DNA from: an uncultured SAR86 cluster bacterium
GTDB taxonomy: Bacteria > Pseudomonadota > Gammaproteobacteria > Magnimaribacterales > AG-339-G14
DNA length: 64,000 nucleotides
Reading direction: 5' to 3'
Assembly (NCBI GenBank): GCA_902523885.1
Contig: CABZAV010000003.1
Coordinates: 75,527 to 139,526 of the forward strand
Within the stretch, counting starts at the first letter, position 1. The number at the start of each line of letters is the position of its first letter. Positions 29,457-42,494 of the stretch are shown here, in pieces. The notes under the pieces are model-generated. The model saw only the letters and a program-made list of their open reading frames with translations. It did no database searches and was not told the DNA's origin. A program made the position numbers and the translations under genes.

Positions 29457-29966
29457 ATGGCATTAAGAAATATATTAGTTTTTCCAGATCCAAGATTGAG
29501 GGAAGTTGCAAAGGAAATAAAAGTTTTTGATGAAAAGCTAAAAACACTTTCAGAAGATCTTTTGGAGACTATGTATGAGTTCAATGGAATTGGATTGGCA
29601 GCAACTCAGATTGGGGTATCTAAAAGAATTCTAGTTTTAGATATCAGTGAAGAAAAAAATGAACCGCAGGTTTTTGTTAATCCAAAAATTAAAATTTTAG
29701 AAGGCGAAGAAACGGCAGGATATGAAGAAGGCTGTCTTTCCGTACCAAGTTTTTATGAAGAAGTAATTCGTCCAGTCAATGTTGAAATTACTTTTAATGA
29801 TTTGGAAGGCAATGAAAAGAAAATAAAACCAACTGGATTATTGAGTGTGGTTGTTCAGCATGAAACTGATCACTTGGATGGAAAACTTATGGTTGATTAT
29901 ATTTCGTCGACGAAAAGAGAAAGGATAAGGTCTAAGTTATTGAAATTAAAAAAACAAAAAAAATGA
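29457..29966 (+). CDS. def: Peptide deformylase
   Basis: GIGLAATQIGV; EEGCLSVPSFY; QHETDHLDG. Confidence 0.97.
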   Translation: MALRNILVFPDPRLREVAKEIKVFDEKLKTLSEDLLETMYEFNGIGLAATQIGVSKRILVLDISEEKNEPQVFVNPKIKILEGEETAGYEEGCLSVPSFYEEVIRPVNVEITFNDLEGNEKKIKPTGLLSVVVQHETDHLDGKLMVDYISSTKRERIRSKLLKLKKQKK

Positions 29967-30895
29967 AAATTATTTATGCTGCTACACCTGAAATTTCAAT
30001 TTCTTGTTTAGAAAAATTGTTAAATTCGTCTCATGAATTAAGCTTGATTTTGACTATGCCTGATAAGCCTTCTGGAAGAGGAAAAAAATTAATCCCTGGG
30101 CCGATAAAAAAATTTTGTATAGACAATAGTTTGCCTTTTATACAACCTGAAAACTTAAATAATTTTGAGCTTGAAAATAAACTTAAAGAGATTGCTCCAG
30201 ACTTACTAATTGTATTTGCTTATGGAAAAATCATTCCTAAAAAGATATTTGAATTGCCAACTCACGGCTCTATAAATATCCATACTTCTCTTCTTCCAAA
30301 TTATCGAGGCGCTGCTCCTATACAAAGAGCAATAATAAATGGAGAAAAATCTTCTGGGATTACTTTCATGAAATTATCTGAAGGTTTAGACGAAGGGCCA
30401 ATTTTAGAAAACTTTGAAATGGCAATAGAAGATGATGATACTGCAGGTACTTTGTCAGCCAAAATGGCTGAAGTATCTTCTAATAAAATTATACAAACTA
30501 TTGATAATATTGAATTAAATAATTTTAAAATAACAGAACAGGATCATTCAAAAGCTTCTTATGCAGATAAACTATTAAAGAAAGAATCTTGCATAGAATG
30601 GAACAATAAAGCTTTAGATATTAAAAATATGATAAATGGTTATAGCCCTAACCCATGTGCATATACAACATACAAAAAAGAAAGAATTAATATTTATAGA
30701 GCAAAACTTAATTCAACTAAGAGTGAAGGTGTAGGAAAAATTATGGAATTTTCAAGAAATAAACTCTTGATTGGTGCTGTAGATTTTTCGGTTGAACTAT
30801 TGGAACTATCTAGACCGGGCAAAAGAAAAATATCCATAGGTGATTTTTATAATGGCTCTAATGATTTTTTTAATCCTGGAAAATATATTACTTAA
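29963..30895 (+). CDS. fmt: Methionyl-tRNA formyltransferase
   Basis: PDKPSGRGKKLIPGPIK; INIHTSLLPNYRGAAPIQRAIINGE; MKLSEGLDEGPIL. Confidence 0.96.
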   Translation: MKIIYAATPEISISCLEKLLNSSHELSLILTMPDKPSGRGKKLIPGPIKKFCIDNSLPFIQPENLNNFELENKLKEIAPDLLIVFAYGKIIPKKIFELPTHGSINIHTSLLPNYRGAAPIQRAIINGEKSSGITFMKLSEGLDEGPILENFEMAIEDDDTAGTLSAKMAEVSSNKIIQTIDNIELNNFKITEQDHSKASYADKLLKKESCIEWNNKALDIKNMINGYSPNPCAYTTYKKERINIYRAKLNSTKSEGVGKIMEFSRNKLLIGAVDFSVELLELSRPGKRKISIGDFYNGSNDFFNPGKYIT

Positions 30896-30943
30896 AGTTC
30901 ACAAATATTTAAGTAAGAGTATAATTTTTACAGGTAAAAAAAC

Positions 30944-32299
30944 TTGAATATTGTAATCCTTGGTGCAGGGCAAGTCGGATCAGAATTATCAGAAATTCTG
31001 GCAGAAGAACATAATGTAACCCTCATCGATATCAACGAAGAAAAACTACAGAAAATTTCTGATCACAACGATCTAAGAACAATTTGTGGAAACTGTTGCT
31101 ATCCAAAAACTTTAGAATCAGCCGATATAGCGTCAGCGGATCTTGCTGTTGCAATGACCCAATGGGACGAGGTCAATATGGTTGCTTGTCAAATGATCAA
31201 GCATATAAATAAAAAAACTAAGACAATGGCAAGAATTAGAGCTACTCAATATTTAGCTGGAAAGGGAAGAGAAATTTTTGAAGCAGGAGATTATTCCATT
31301 GATGTGATAATTAGTCCTGAAAATTTAATTACCAATTACATAACAAAATTAATAGAGCTTCCTGGTGCAATGCAAGTTTTGGATTTTGGAAATTCTATGG
31401 CTTCAATGGTGCAAGTTAAAGCAACAAAAGGAGCTCCGATAACTGGTCATAAAATTTCAGAATTAAAAGATCATATTCCTAGTGCCGACACTAGAGTTGC
31501 AGCTATTTATAGAAGCAACGAATTAATTATTCCTACCGGCGACGATTTCATTGAAGAAAAAGATGAAGTATTTTTTATTACGGCAAGATCTAATTTAAGA
31601 AAAGTTATGTCAGAGATAAGAGAAGAAGGCGCCCGATATAAAAATATAATGATAGCCGGTGGTGGAAGAATTGGCAGAAGAATTGCTAAAGCCTTAGAGA
31701 AAAATTTCAGGGTAAAAATTGTAGAAACAGATAAAGAGAGATGCGTTTATTTATCAGAAAAACTTTCAAATAGTTTAGTTTTGCACGGTGATACTTCTGA
31801 CTCAGAATTATTAGATGAGGAGGGAATAGATCAAATAGACGTTTTTTGTGCGGTAACAAATAATGACGAAGCAAACGTTATGTCTTCATTATTAGCAAAA
31901 AGGCAAGGCGCAAAAAATGTATTAACTTTGGTTAATAAGAGCAACTATATTGAACTCATCAAAGATGAAGATTTAGAAGTTTCTATTGCCCCAACACTCA
32001 TTACAATTGGAGTTGTGTTACAAAATGTTGTTAGCTCTAGACTCGCCAATGCTTATTCATTTAAGGGTGGAAAAGCTGAAGCTCTAGAAGTAATAGTAGA
32101 TTTAGAGAAGAATAAAGGGCTTATAGGGAAGGGAATAGACGAAATTAAGGTCCCTGAAGGCTGCATGATAGGTGCTCTTTTGAGGGACAAAGAGGTGAAA
32201 ATAGCGCATCACGACGTTAAAATAGCTGAAAACGACCATTTAGTGATATTTTTAGCTGATAAAAACAATTTTCAAAAGTTAGAAAGCTCTTTGGCCTAA
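30944..32299 (+). CDS. trkA: Trk potassium uptake NAD-binding protein TrkA
   Basis: IVILGAGQVGSELSEIL; two RCK_N/RCK_C pairs (second IMIAGGGRIGRRIAKAL); TTG start. Confidence 0.95.
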   Translation: MNIVILGAGQVGSELSEILAEEHNVTLIDINEEKLQKISDHNDLRTICGNCCYPKTLESADIASADLAVAMTQWDEVNMVACQMIKHINKKTKTMARIRATQYLAGKGREIFEAGDYSIDVIISPENLITNYITKLIELPGAMQVLDFGNSMASMVQVKATKGAPITGHKISELKDHIPSADTRVAAIYRSNELIIPTGDDFIEEKDEVFFITARSNLRKVMSEIREEGARYKNIMIAGGGRIGRRIAKALEKNFRVKIVETDKERCVYLSEKLSNSLVLHGDTSDSELLDEEGIDQIDVFCAVTNNDEANVMSSLLAKRQGAKNVLTLVNKSNYIELIKDEDLEVSIAPTLITIGVVLQNVVSSRLANAYSFKGGKAEALEVIVDLEKNKGLIGKGIDEIKVPEGCMIGALLRDKEVKIAHHDVKIAENDHLVIFLADKNNFQKLESSLA

Positions 32300-32323
32300 T
32301 TTATTGAATTTTAACAGAAAATA

Positions 32324-33775
32324 ATGAAATATAGACTAATTTCGCAGATTTTAGGCATAGGTCTAATTATTTTTTCTCTTTTTCAGCTCTTGCCAATTGT
32401 AATTGCCTTGATTTACCAAGAAGAGTCTATTATCTCTTTTGCAAATTCATTCTTAATTACATTTGTATCAGGATTATTTCTGATAGCTGTTAACTTTAAT
32501 AAAGAATATGAGGATTTAAAGATCAGAGATGGGTTTTTATTAACCGTTTTGCTTTGGTTTACATACTCTATTTTTGCAAGTTTGCCGTTTTTTTTAGGGT
32601 ATAGAAGCAATGTAACAATAGTGAATGCTTACTTTGAAGCGGTATCAGGCCTTACAACTACTGGGGCGTCTATTTTCTCTGATTTAGATACTCAACTTAA
32701 ATCCATATTATTTTACAGAGCCATGCTGCAATGGCTTGGTGGCTTAGGAATAATAGTATTGGCCCTTGCTCTCTTTCCACTGCTTGGTATAGGTGGAATG
32801 CAACTTTATAGAGGTGAAACGCAAGGATCTGTTTCTGGCACTAAATTAAGGCCGAAAATGGCAGAGACAGGCAAATCTCTTTGGCAAGTATACTTGCTGC
32901 TCACTTTTACTTGTTTTCTTTGCTATTTTTTCTCTGGAATGGGTCTCTTTGACGCAATTACTCATTCCTTTACAACAGTTGCAATAGGTGGATTCTCAAA
33001 TTATGACGAGAGCTTTGCCTATTTCGATAATAATTTTCTATATTTATTTGGCTCAATTTTCATGTTTTTATCTGCCCTAAGCTTTTCCCTTCATTTTGTA
33101 GCATTAAGAAAAAGAGAGCTAAAAGGTTACTTTCTTGATCCTGAACTTAAATTTTTTTCAAACATAGCTCTTTTATCTTTTCTATTCGTATTTGTCTCGA
33201 TGATTATTTTTACTGAAAATAATGATTTGTCCTTACTTATGAAATCACTTTTTCAAACATTATCGTTTTTAACTACGACTGGATTTACCTCGGGAGATCA
33301 TAGCTCTATGCCTTCTTATCTGCCCTATTTTTTAATAGGCCTTGCTGGAATGGGTGCTTGTGCCGGATCTACAGGAGGAGGAATAAAAGCGGTAAGAATT
33401 TTAATTTTTTTTAAGCAGGGTATTAAAGAATTAAAAAAACTTGTTCATCCTAATTCAGTCCTCCCGCTCAAAATAGGAAATAAGATAATTAACCAGGAAA
33501 TAAAAGATTCCGTTTGGGGATTTATAGCAGTTTATGTAATTACCTTAATAATTGGGACAATACTTTTATTAGGCTCCGGATTAAATTTTGAAACAGCATT
33601 CTCAGCTGTATTTTCATGTATTAATAATTTAGGTCCAGCGCTTGGCGATGCAACTTTTAATTACGATTCTTTAAACGAAATTAGTAAACTATTTTTGTCA
33701 TTTGCAATGATCTTAGGTAGGCTAGAGATTTATACGCTGTTAGTGTTATTTACAAGCTTCTTTTGGAGGACATAG
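32324..33775 (+). CDS. trkH: Trk potassium uptake transmembrane protein
   Basis: EAVSGLTTTGASIF; AMLQWLGGLGIIVLAL; GAGSTGGGIKAVR-like GMGACAGSTGGGIKAVRIL. Confidence 0.93.
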   Translation: MKYRLISQILGIGLIIFSLFQLLPIVIALIYQEESIISFANSFLITFVSGLFLIAVNFNKEYEDLKIRDGFLLTVLLWFTYSIFASLPFFLGYRSNVTIVNAYFEAVSGLTTTGASIFSDLDTQLKSILFYRAMLQWLGGLGIIVLALALFPLLGIGGMQLYRGETQGSVSGTKLRPKMAETGKSLWQVYLLLTFTCFLCYFFSGMGLFDAITHSFTTVAIGGFSNYDESFAYFDNNFLYLFGSIFMFLSALSFSLHFVALRKRELKGYFLDPELKFFSNIALLSFLFVFVSMIIFTENNDLSLLMKSLFQTLSFLTTTGFTSGDHSSMPSYLPYFLIGLAGMGACAGSTGGGIKAVRILIFFKQGIKELKKLVHPNSVLPLKIGNKIINQEIKDSVWGFIAVYVITLIIGTILLLGSGLNFETAFSAVFSCINNLGPALGDATFNYDSLNEISKLFLSFAMILGRLEIYTLLVLFTSFFWRT

Positions 33776-33826
33776 TAAGCACTTACTATAGTTAAAAATA
33801 ATACATAGATGAAATAGGAATTTAAA

Positions 33827-35175
33827 TTGACTGCTAAAACGATGGAAGAACTTGTAGCTCTTTGTAAGAGAAGAGGTTTTATATTTCAGTCAAATGAAAT
33901 CTACGGAGGTCTTCAAGGTTTGTATGATTTTGGACCTTTAGGGGTTGAATTAAAAAACAATATTAAGCAATCTTGGTGGGCTTCTATGGTTTATGACAGA
34001 GATGACATAGAGGGCTTAGATGCATCTATTTTGACCCACCCGGAAGTGCTTAAATATTCTGGTCACGAAGATACTTTTACAGACCCTATGGTTGACTGCA
34101 AATCCTGTGGGGAGAGATTTAGAGCTGATCAAGTTCCTGATTATTGTAAAGAAGATGATTTAACTAAGCCTAGACAATTTAATTTGATGTTTAAGACCAA
34201 TGTGGGTCCCATTGAAGATGGCGCCAGCTTTGGATATTTGAGACCTGAAACTGCGCAGCAAATCTTTACTAATTTTAAAAACGTTATTGATTCTACCTCT
34301 AGAACTTTGCCATTTGGAATTGCACAGATTGGAAAGGCCTTTAGAAACGAAATAACCCCCAGAAACTTTATTTTTAGAGTAAGAGAATTTGAACAGATGG
34401 AATTAGAATATTTTGTTGATCCTAGCAACGATGAAGAATGGCACGACAAATGGGTGGAATTAAGGCTTGCTTGGTGGGAGGCTCAAGGAGTCCCTAAAGA
34501 AAAAATAAAGCTTTTAGATGTAGAAGGAGAAGAGTTGGCTCATTATTCAAAAAAGACAGTTGATTTGATGTATGAATTTCCGCACGGCTTGGAAGAATTA
34601 GAAGGAATTGCTAATCGAACTGATTTTGATCTCGGATCACATAGCAAAAATCAAGAAGACTTGGAAATTAAGGCTAAAGTAGCAAAAAATAACTCTTCTA
34701 ACGCAAAACTAGCCATTCAAGAGCCAGAGACCAACAAATGGGTAGTTCCGTTTGTAATTGAACCTTCTGCAGGAGTTGAAAGGGCGTTTTTGGCTATTTT
34801 AAACGAAGCTTACAAGATTGAAGAGCTTGATGATGGGAAAACAAGGTCTTTATTGTCTTTAAAGCCTCATTTAGCGCCAATAAAAGCTGCTGTGATACCG
34901 CTTAAGAAAAATAACAAAGATTTAGTAGATTTGGCCTATAAACTTAAAAATCAGTTGCAAGGCATGAAATTGGGTAGAGTTGTCGTTGAAAATACAGGTA
35001 ATATTGGTAAAAGTTACAGAAAACACGATGAAATTGGAACTCCTGTCTGTATTACCGTAGATTTTGATAGCTTGGAAAAAAATAAGGTTACTTTGAGAGA
35101 CCGTGACGATATGAGTCAGGAAACTCTAGACATAGGGGAGATTTCTTCTTTTTTTCAGCAAAAAATCTCTAGTTA

Positions 35176-35176
<1 letters not shown>
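33827..35176 (+). CDS. glyS: Glycyl-tRNA synthetase, single-chain (dimeric alpha2) type
   Basis: [79 protein letters not shown]. Confidence 0.95.
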
Positions 35177-38132
<2,956 letters not shown>

Positions 38133-38138
38133 TCAATA

Positions 38139-39164
38139 TTATAAATCAATAACGGAATTTAATTTAATATTTTCAGGTTTTTTTATAGAAGAAATAATTT
38201 TTTGACCTTTAACTTTTTCTATAGACTTTAAGGCTAAATACAAATTTTCTTCATCAAACTCTGCTGTTGCATCATCAATTAAATAAAAAACTCTTTTGTC
38301 GGTATGATTTGTAGTGTACTCTCCAAAACTTAAAAAAATCAATAAAATCAATAGTTTTTGCTCTCCTCTAGAAAGAACATCCCCTGCTTTTTCTTTTAAA
38401 ATATTTACATCCAAGTCAAATCTTTGGGGTCCAAACTTTGTATATCCTCTTTTCATGTCCTCTTGAAAGTTTCTTCTTAGAACTTCTATTAATTCGCCCT
38501 TCTCCCAGCCTTTATAAAAATTTAAGGACATTTGATTTATAATTTCTTTCCACTTTTTATCTAGAGGTAAATTGTCAAAAAACTGAGGAATATTTTTAAT
38601 TACTTTGTTCAATATTTCTTCTCTATCTTTAGTAATTTTTTCTGCATGTTCCACTAATAATTTTGTCCAAATGTTAATTTCTTCTTCGTTGTTTTTTTTA
38701 AGTACCATATTTCGAGTAGAAAGAGTTTTTTTGAATTTTTTAAGATTATCTACATAATCATGTTTCACGTGAAACATAAAATAATCTAAAAATTTTCTTC
38801 TTATTTCCTTATCAGATTCCAGGAAAGCTAGGCTAAAGTTATTTATTAAAATTGGAAAATTTTTAAATTTATACTCTTCGGTTTTATATCCATTGTTGGT
38901 TGCTAAATTCCTTCTTTTTTTTTCAAAAACTAACAAATCTCCATCCAGCTTCGCGTTCAGTATAAAATTTTCTTTTTCACGATTTATTAGACTATTTATA
39001 GACGAAGTTCTAAAAGATCTAGATTTCAATAAGACGTGAATTGCTTCTAAAACGGAAGTCTTGCCAGAACCGTTTCTACCAGTGATGAGAGTTGTTTCTT
39101 GGAGATTAAAAACTATGTCAATAAAAGGCCTAAAATTAATTAAGTGGATTCTTGATAGATACAT
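38139..39164 (-). CDS. recF: DNA replication and repair protein RecF
   Basis: LINFRPF; TGRNGSGKTSVLEAIHVL; LSRGEQKLLILLIFLS; YLIDDATAEFDEEN. Confidence 0.95.
   Translation of the reverse strand: MYLSRIHLINFRPFIDIVFNLQETTLITGRNGSGKTSVLEAIHVLLKSRSFRTSSINSLINREKENFILNAKLDGDLLVFEKKRRNLATNNGYKTEEYKFKNFPILINNFSLAFLESDKEIRRKFLDYFMFHVKHDYVDNLKKFKKTLSTRNMVLKKNNEEEINIWTKLLVEHAEKITKDREEILNKVIKNIPQFFDNLPLDKKWKEIINQMSLNFYKGWEKGELIEVLRRNFQEDMKRGYTKFGPQRFDLDVNILKEKAGDVLSRGEQKLLILLIFLSFGEYTTNHTDKRVFYLIDDATAEFDEENLYLALKSIEKVKGQKIISSIKKPENIKLNSVIDL
38761..38776. promoter_or_regulatory. parS centromere-like site (ParB binding), inside recF
   Basis: TGTTTCACGTGAAACA, exact match to the canonical 16-bp parS palindrome. 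Confidence 0.95.
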
Positions 39165-39167
39165 TTA

Positions 39168-40268
39168 TCATAATCTCATTGGCATGATTACATGTATCAA
39201 ACTTTCATCATCAATATTTTTGACTAAACAAGAGTTTTCAGAACCAAAAAAAACAAACTCCACTTCATTGTTTGAAATAACGGATAAAGATTCTTGTACG
39301 TAGGATATATTGAAACCAATTTCAAATGAATCTCCCGCGTAATCAACAGGAACCTCCTCTTCTGCACTCTCTTTGCTAGGGTTATTAGCACAAATTTTTA
39401 AATTATCTTGATCTAAAATAAATTTTACCCCTCTATACTTTTCATTTGATAAAACTGCGGCTCTATTCAAAGCCGTTTGAACAGAAGATTTATTAGCTTT
39501 AAGTTTCTGCTCTATTCCTTGTGGGAAAACTTTTTCATAATCGGGATAAGAGCCTTCAATTAATTTTGATATAAAAGTAAATTCATCTGAAAAAACTCTT
39601 AATTGGTTGGAGTTAAAAGATATATTTACATTATCAGGATAAAGATTCAGCAATTTTTGGAGCTCTATTGCCGATTTCCTAGGAATTATTATTTTTTCAT
39701 CAGTAAAGTCTGTTTTTATTTTGCAAGAAGCCCAAGCTAACCTATGCCCATCCGTTGCAACTACATTTATTTGAGCAGGAGATACTTCTAATAAGATTCC
39801 ATTCAAATAATATCTAACATCTTGAGATGCCATTGCAAAAGAGGTTTTTTCTATTAACTCTGCCAATTCTTTTCCAGGCAGAGCTACTTCCTTTTCAAAT
39901 TCACTTATTTCGGTAACCGGAAAATCTCCTACAGGAAGCGTCGAGAAGTCTGCATGGAATTTAAGCGCACTAATCTCCAATTGACTCTCTAAAAGCTCAA
40001 AGGTTAAAACAGTATCCTCAGGCACAGATCTTACTAAATCAGCAAGTTTCCTAGCTGAGACCGTAGTTTCTCCTTCACTTTCTAATTCTATCTTTGGAAT
40101 TTTAAAAGTAAGCTCTATCTCTAAATCTGTAGCTATCAAGGTAAGCCCTACCTTTTCAGCTTTTAAAAGAATGTTAGATAGTACTGGAATGGATTGTCTT
40201 TTTTCAGCTACTGAGGCAACAAGACTCAATGCCTCTGATATTTCTTTTTTTTCTACTGTGAATTTCAT
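39168..40268 (-). CDS. dnaN: DNA polymerase III beta sliding clamp
   Basis: MKFTVEKKEISEALSLVASVAEKRQSIPVLSNILL; VVATDGHRLAW; terminal HVIMPMRL. Confidence 0.97.
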   Translation of the reverse strand: MKFTVEKKEISEALSLVASVAEKRQSIPVLSNILLKAEKVGLTLIATDLEIELTFKIPKIELESEGETTVSARKLADLVRSVPEDTVLTFELLESQLEISALKFHADFSTLPVGDFPVTEISEFEKEVALPGKELAELIEKTSFAMASQDVRYYLNGILLEVSPAQINVVATDGHRLAWASCKIKTDFTDEKIIIPRKSAIELQKLLNLYPDNVNISFNSNQLRVFSDEFTFISKLIEGSYPDYEKVFPQGIEQKLKANKSSVQTALNRAAVLSNEKYRGVKFILDQDNLKICANNPSKESAEEEVPVDYAGDSFEIGFNISYVQESLSVISNNEVEFVFFGSENSCLVKNIDDESLIHVIMPMRL

Positions 40269-40271
40269 TGT

Positions 40272-41603
40272 TTAAGCAGTTAGAGCTCTTACTAATTTTT
40301 TATAATCTTCTTCAATGCCGCTATCTTCCTCTCTAAGTTCTAATATTCTTCTGCATGCATGGAGCACTGTGGTATGGTCTCTACCTCCAAAGGATTCGCC
40401 AATTTCTGGCAAACTATGATTAGTTAATTCTTTAGCAAGACTCATCGATAATTGTCTTGGTCTAGCTAAGGAGCGATTCCTTTTGCTTGATAACAAGTCT
40501 GAAAGCTTTATATTATAGTAATCTGAGACAGTTTTTTGTATATTGTCAATGCTTACTTGTCTTGCTTGTATGGCCAATAAATCTTTTAAAGATTCTTTAA
40601 TCAAATTTACATCTATTGGTCTATTAGTAAATTTAGAATTTGCCCCAACCCTTTTCAAAGATCCTTCTAGTTCTCTAACATTAGATCTAACCTTTTGCGC
40701 AATATAAAAAGCACTGTCTTGTGGTAAATCTATTCCCATTTCCTCAGATTTACTCAAGAGGATAGCAACTCGCGTCTCAAGCTCAGGCGGCTCTATAACA
40801 ACAGGAAGCCCCCAACCAAGTCTTGATTTCAACCTTTCTTCTAAGCCTGAGATTTCCTTTGGATACCTATCACAAGTAAGAATCATTTGTTGACCGCCTT
40901 CTAACAAAGCGTTAAAAGTGTGAAATAATTCTTCTTGAGACTGCTCTTTTCCAGCAAAAAATTGAATATCATCTATCAATAGGGCATCAACAGTTCTATA
41001 AAAGTTTTTAAATTCGTTAATTGCGCCTAATTGAAGGGATTTAACCATATCGCCCACAAATCTTTCTGAATGAACATAAACAATTTTTTTTGAAGGATTG
41101 TTTTCTTTTAATTTATTTCCTACTGCATGCATTAGATGAGTTTTTCCCAATCCAACACCTCCATAGATAAATAGTGGATTATAGGCTCCGTCTGGCATCT
41201 CAGAAATTTGCTTAGCTGCTGCAAGGGCAACATTGTTTGATTTTCCTTGTACAAATGTTTTAAAGGTAAAATTTGGAATTAAAGAATTTTCCTTGTTTGA
41301 AAATAAGGAAGTCTTTCTTTTAGTTTTATCCTTTAAATTCAATAGGTTATAAGTGTTTTCCAGTTCGTAAGTTAAAGAAAAATCCTTAATTCCTGCTGCC
41401 TTAGTTAAATGCTTTCTAAATTCATGATCCAGATTTTCTCTTATATATTCTTTAATAAAATCATTTGGTGCTAGAACATAAAAAGATCTCAGACCATTAA
41501 TTTTATCTGCTTCAACCAGATCTAAAGGATTAATCCATGTGGCATATTGTTCTGAAGGCAAACTGTTTTCAAAACTTTTCTTGCACTTATTCCATATTTG
41601 CAA
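40272..41603 (-). CDS. dnaA: Chromosomal replication initiator protein DnaA
   Basis: [61 protein letters not shown]. Confidence 0.98.
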   Translation of the reverse strand: MQIWNKCKKSFENSLPSEQYATWINPLDLVEADKINGLRSFYVLAPNDFIKEYIRENLDHEFRKHLTKAAGIKDFSLTYELENTYNLLNLKDKTKRKTSLFSNKENSLIPNFTFKTFVQGKSNNVALAAAKQISEMPDGAYNPLFIYGGVGLGKTHLMHAVGNKLKENNPSKKIVYVHSERFVGDMVKSLQLGAINEFKNFYRTVDALLIDDIQFFAGKEQSQEELFHTFNALLEGGQQMILTCDRYPKEISGLEERLKSRLGWGLPVVIEPPELETRVAILLSKSEEMGIDLPQDSAFYIAQKVRSNVRELEGSLKRVGANSKFTNRPIDVNLIKESLKDLLAIQARQVSIDNIQKTVSDYYNIKLSDLLSSKRNRSLARPRQLSMSLAKELTNHSLPEIGESFGGRDHTTVLHACRRILELREEDSGIEEDYKKLVRALTA

Positions 41604-41654
41604 AATCTTTCTCCTAAAAAGATATTTCCTAAATGTTATTACTTTTGTATAAAC

Positions 41655-41702
41655 TTATCCACAGGATATCCATTATATAAAATGTGGATAAGTTGTAGAT
41701 AA
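41655..41702. promoter_or_regulatory. DnaA-box cluster in the dnaA-rpmH intergenic region
   Basis: TTATCCACA (41655-41663), TGTGGATAA (41683-41691, inverted), TGTAGATAA (41694-41702, one mismatch). Confidence 0.85.
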
Positions 41703-41764
41703 CTTATTTTAATTGATTTTTTTTTAAAACTATATATTATCTGCAATTCCTTATTATTCTAATC

Positions 41765-41899
41765 ATGAAGAGAACTTATCAGCCCAGTAAAATTAAAAGA
41801 AAGAGAACTCATGGGTACAGAAAGAGAGCTTCTACTTTAGGCGGACAATCAGTTCTAAAAAATAGAAGATCAAAAGGACGCAAAACCCTGACTGTTTAA
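41765..41899 (+). CDS. rpmH: 50S ribosomal protein L34
   Basis: Own translation: [44 protein letters not shown]; below ORF track cutoff. Confidence 0.97.
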   Translation: MKRTYQPSKIKRKRTHGYRKRASTLGGQSVLKNRRSKGRKTLTV

Positions 41900-41903
41900 T
41901 CTC

Positions 41904-42236
41904 TTGAAATTGGCTTCATTAAAAAATAAGTCTGATTTTGATTTAATCTTTAAAAAAAATAACTTAAAAATTTCATCTGGTGAGTTTTCCGCTCTTCTTG
42001 TCTTCAAAAATAAAAAAGAAATTAATTATGGTTTCATATTTCCAAAAAAAAATATTAATCTTGCTGTAAATAGAAATTTTGCGAAACGATCTGCTAAAGA
42101 AATGCTTAAGACTTTAAGTCCAAAAAAAGGTTTTGATATTGTATTTTTAGTAAGAAAGAAAATTGTTAATTTTGATAGAGATGTAGTGAAAAAAAATTTC
42201 GCTGAGCTTAAAAGAAAGATAGAATTCTGTTTTTAA
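41904..42236 (+). CDS. rnpA: Ribonuclease P protein component
   Basis: Position after rpmH; LKNKSDFDLIFKK...YGFIFPKKNINLAVNRNFAKRSAKEML; TTG start. Confidence 0.88.
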   Translation: MKLASLKNKSDFDLIFKKNNLKISSGEFSALLVFKNKKEINYGFIFPKKNINLAVNRNFAKRSAKEMLKTLSPKKGFDIVFLVRKKIVNFDRDVVKKNFAELKRKIEFCF

Positions 42237-42248
42237 ATATTCATACTA

Positions 42249-42494
42249 GTGAAAAGAAAAATAAGCAACTTGGCGTCAAAATGTTTGATATTGATAATTA
42301 GATTTTATCAAATATTTATAAGTCCTTTAACTGGTAACAACTGCAGATATCACCCAACCTGTAGTGCATACTTTATTAAAAGTTTACAAATACATGGTCC
42401 AATTAAAGGATTTGTATTGGGCGTTAAAAGAATTTCTAAGTGTCATCCCTGGGGAGGCAAAGGATTTGATCCTGTGCCAGAAAAGGAAAAATAA
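42249..42494 (+). CDS. yidD: Membrane protein insertion efficiency factor YidD
   Basis: [64 protein letters not shown] start. Confidence 0.95.
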   Translation: MKRKISNLASKCLILIIRFYQIFISPLTGNNCRYHPTCSAYFIKSLQIHGPIKGFVLGVKRISKCHPWGGKGFDPVPEKEK

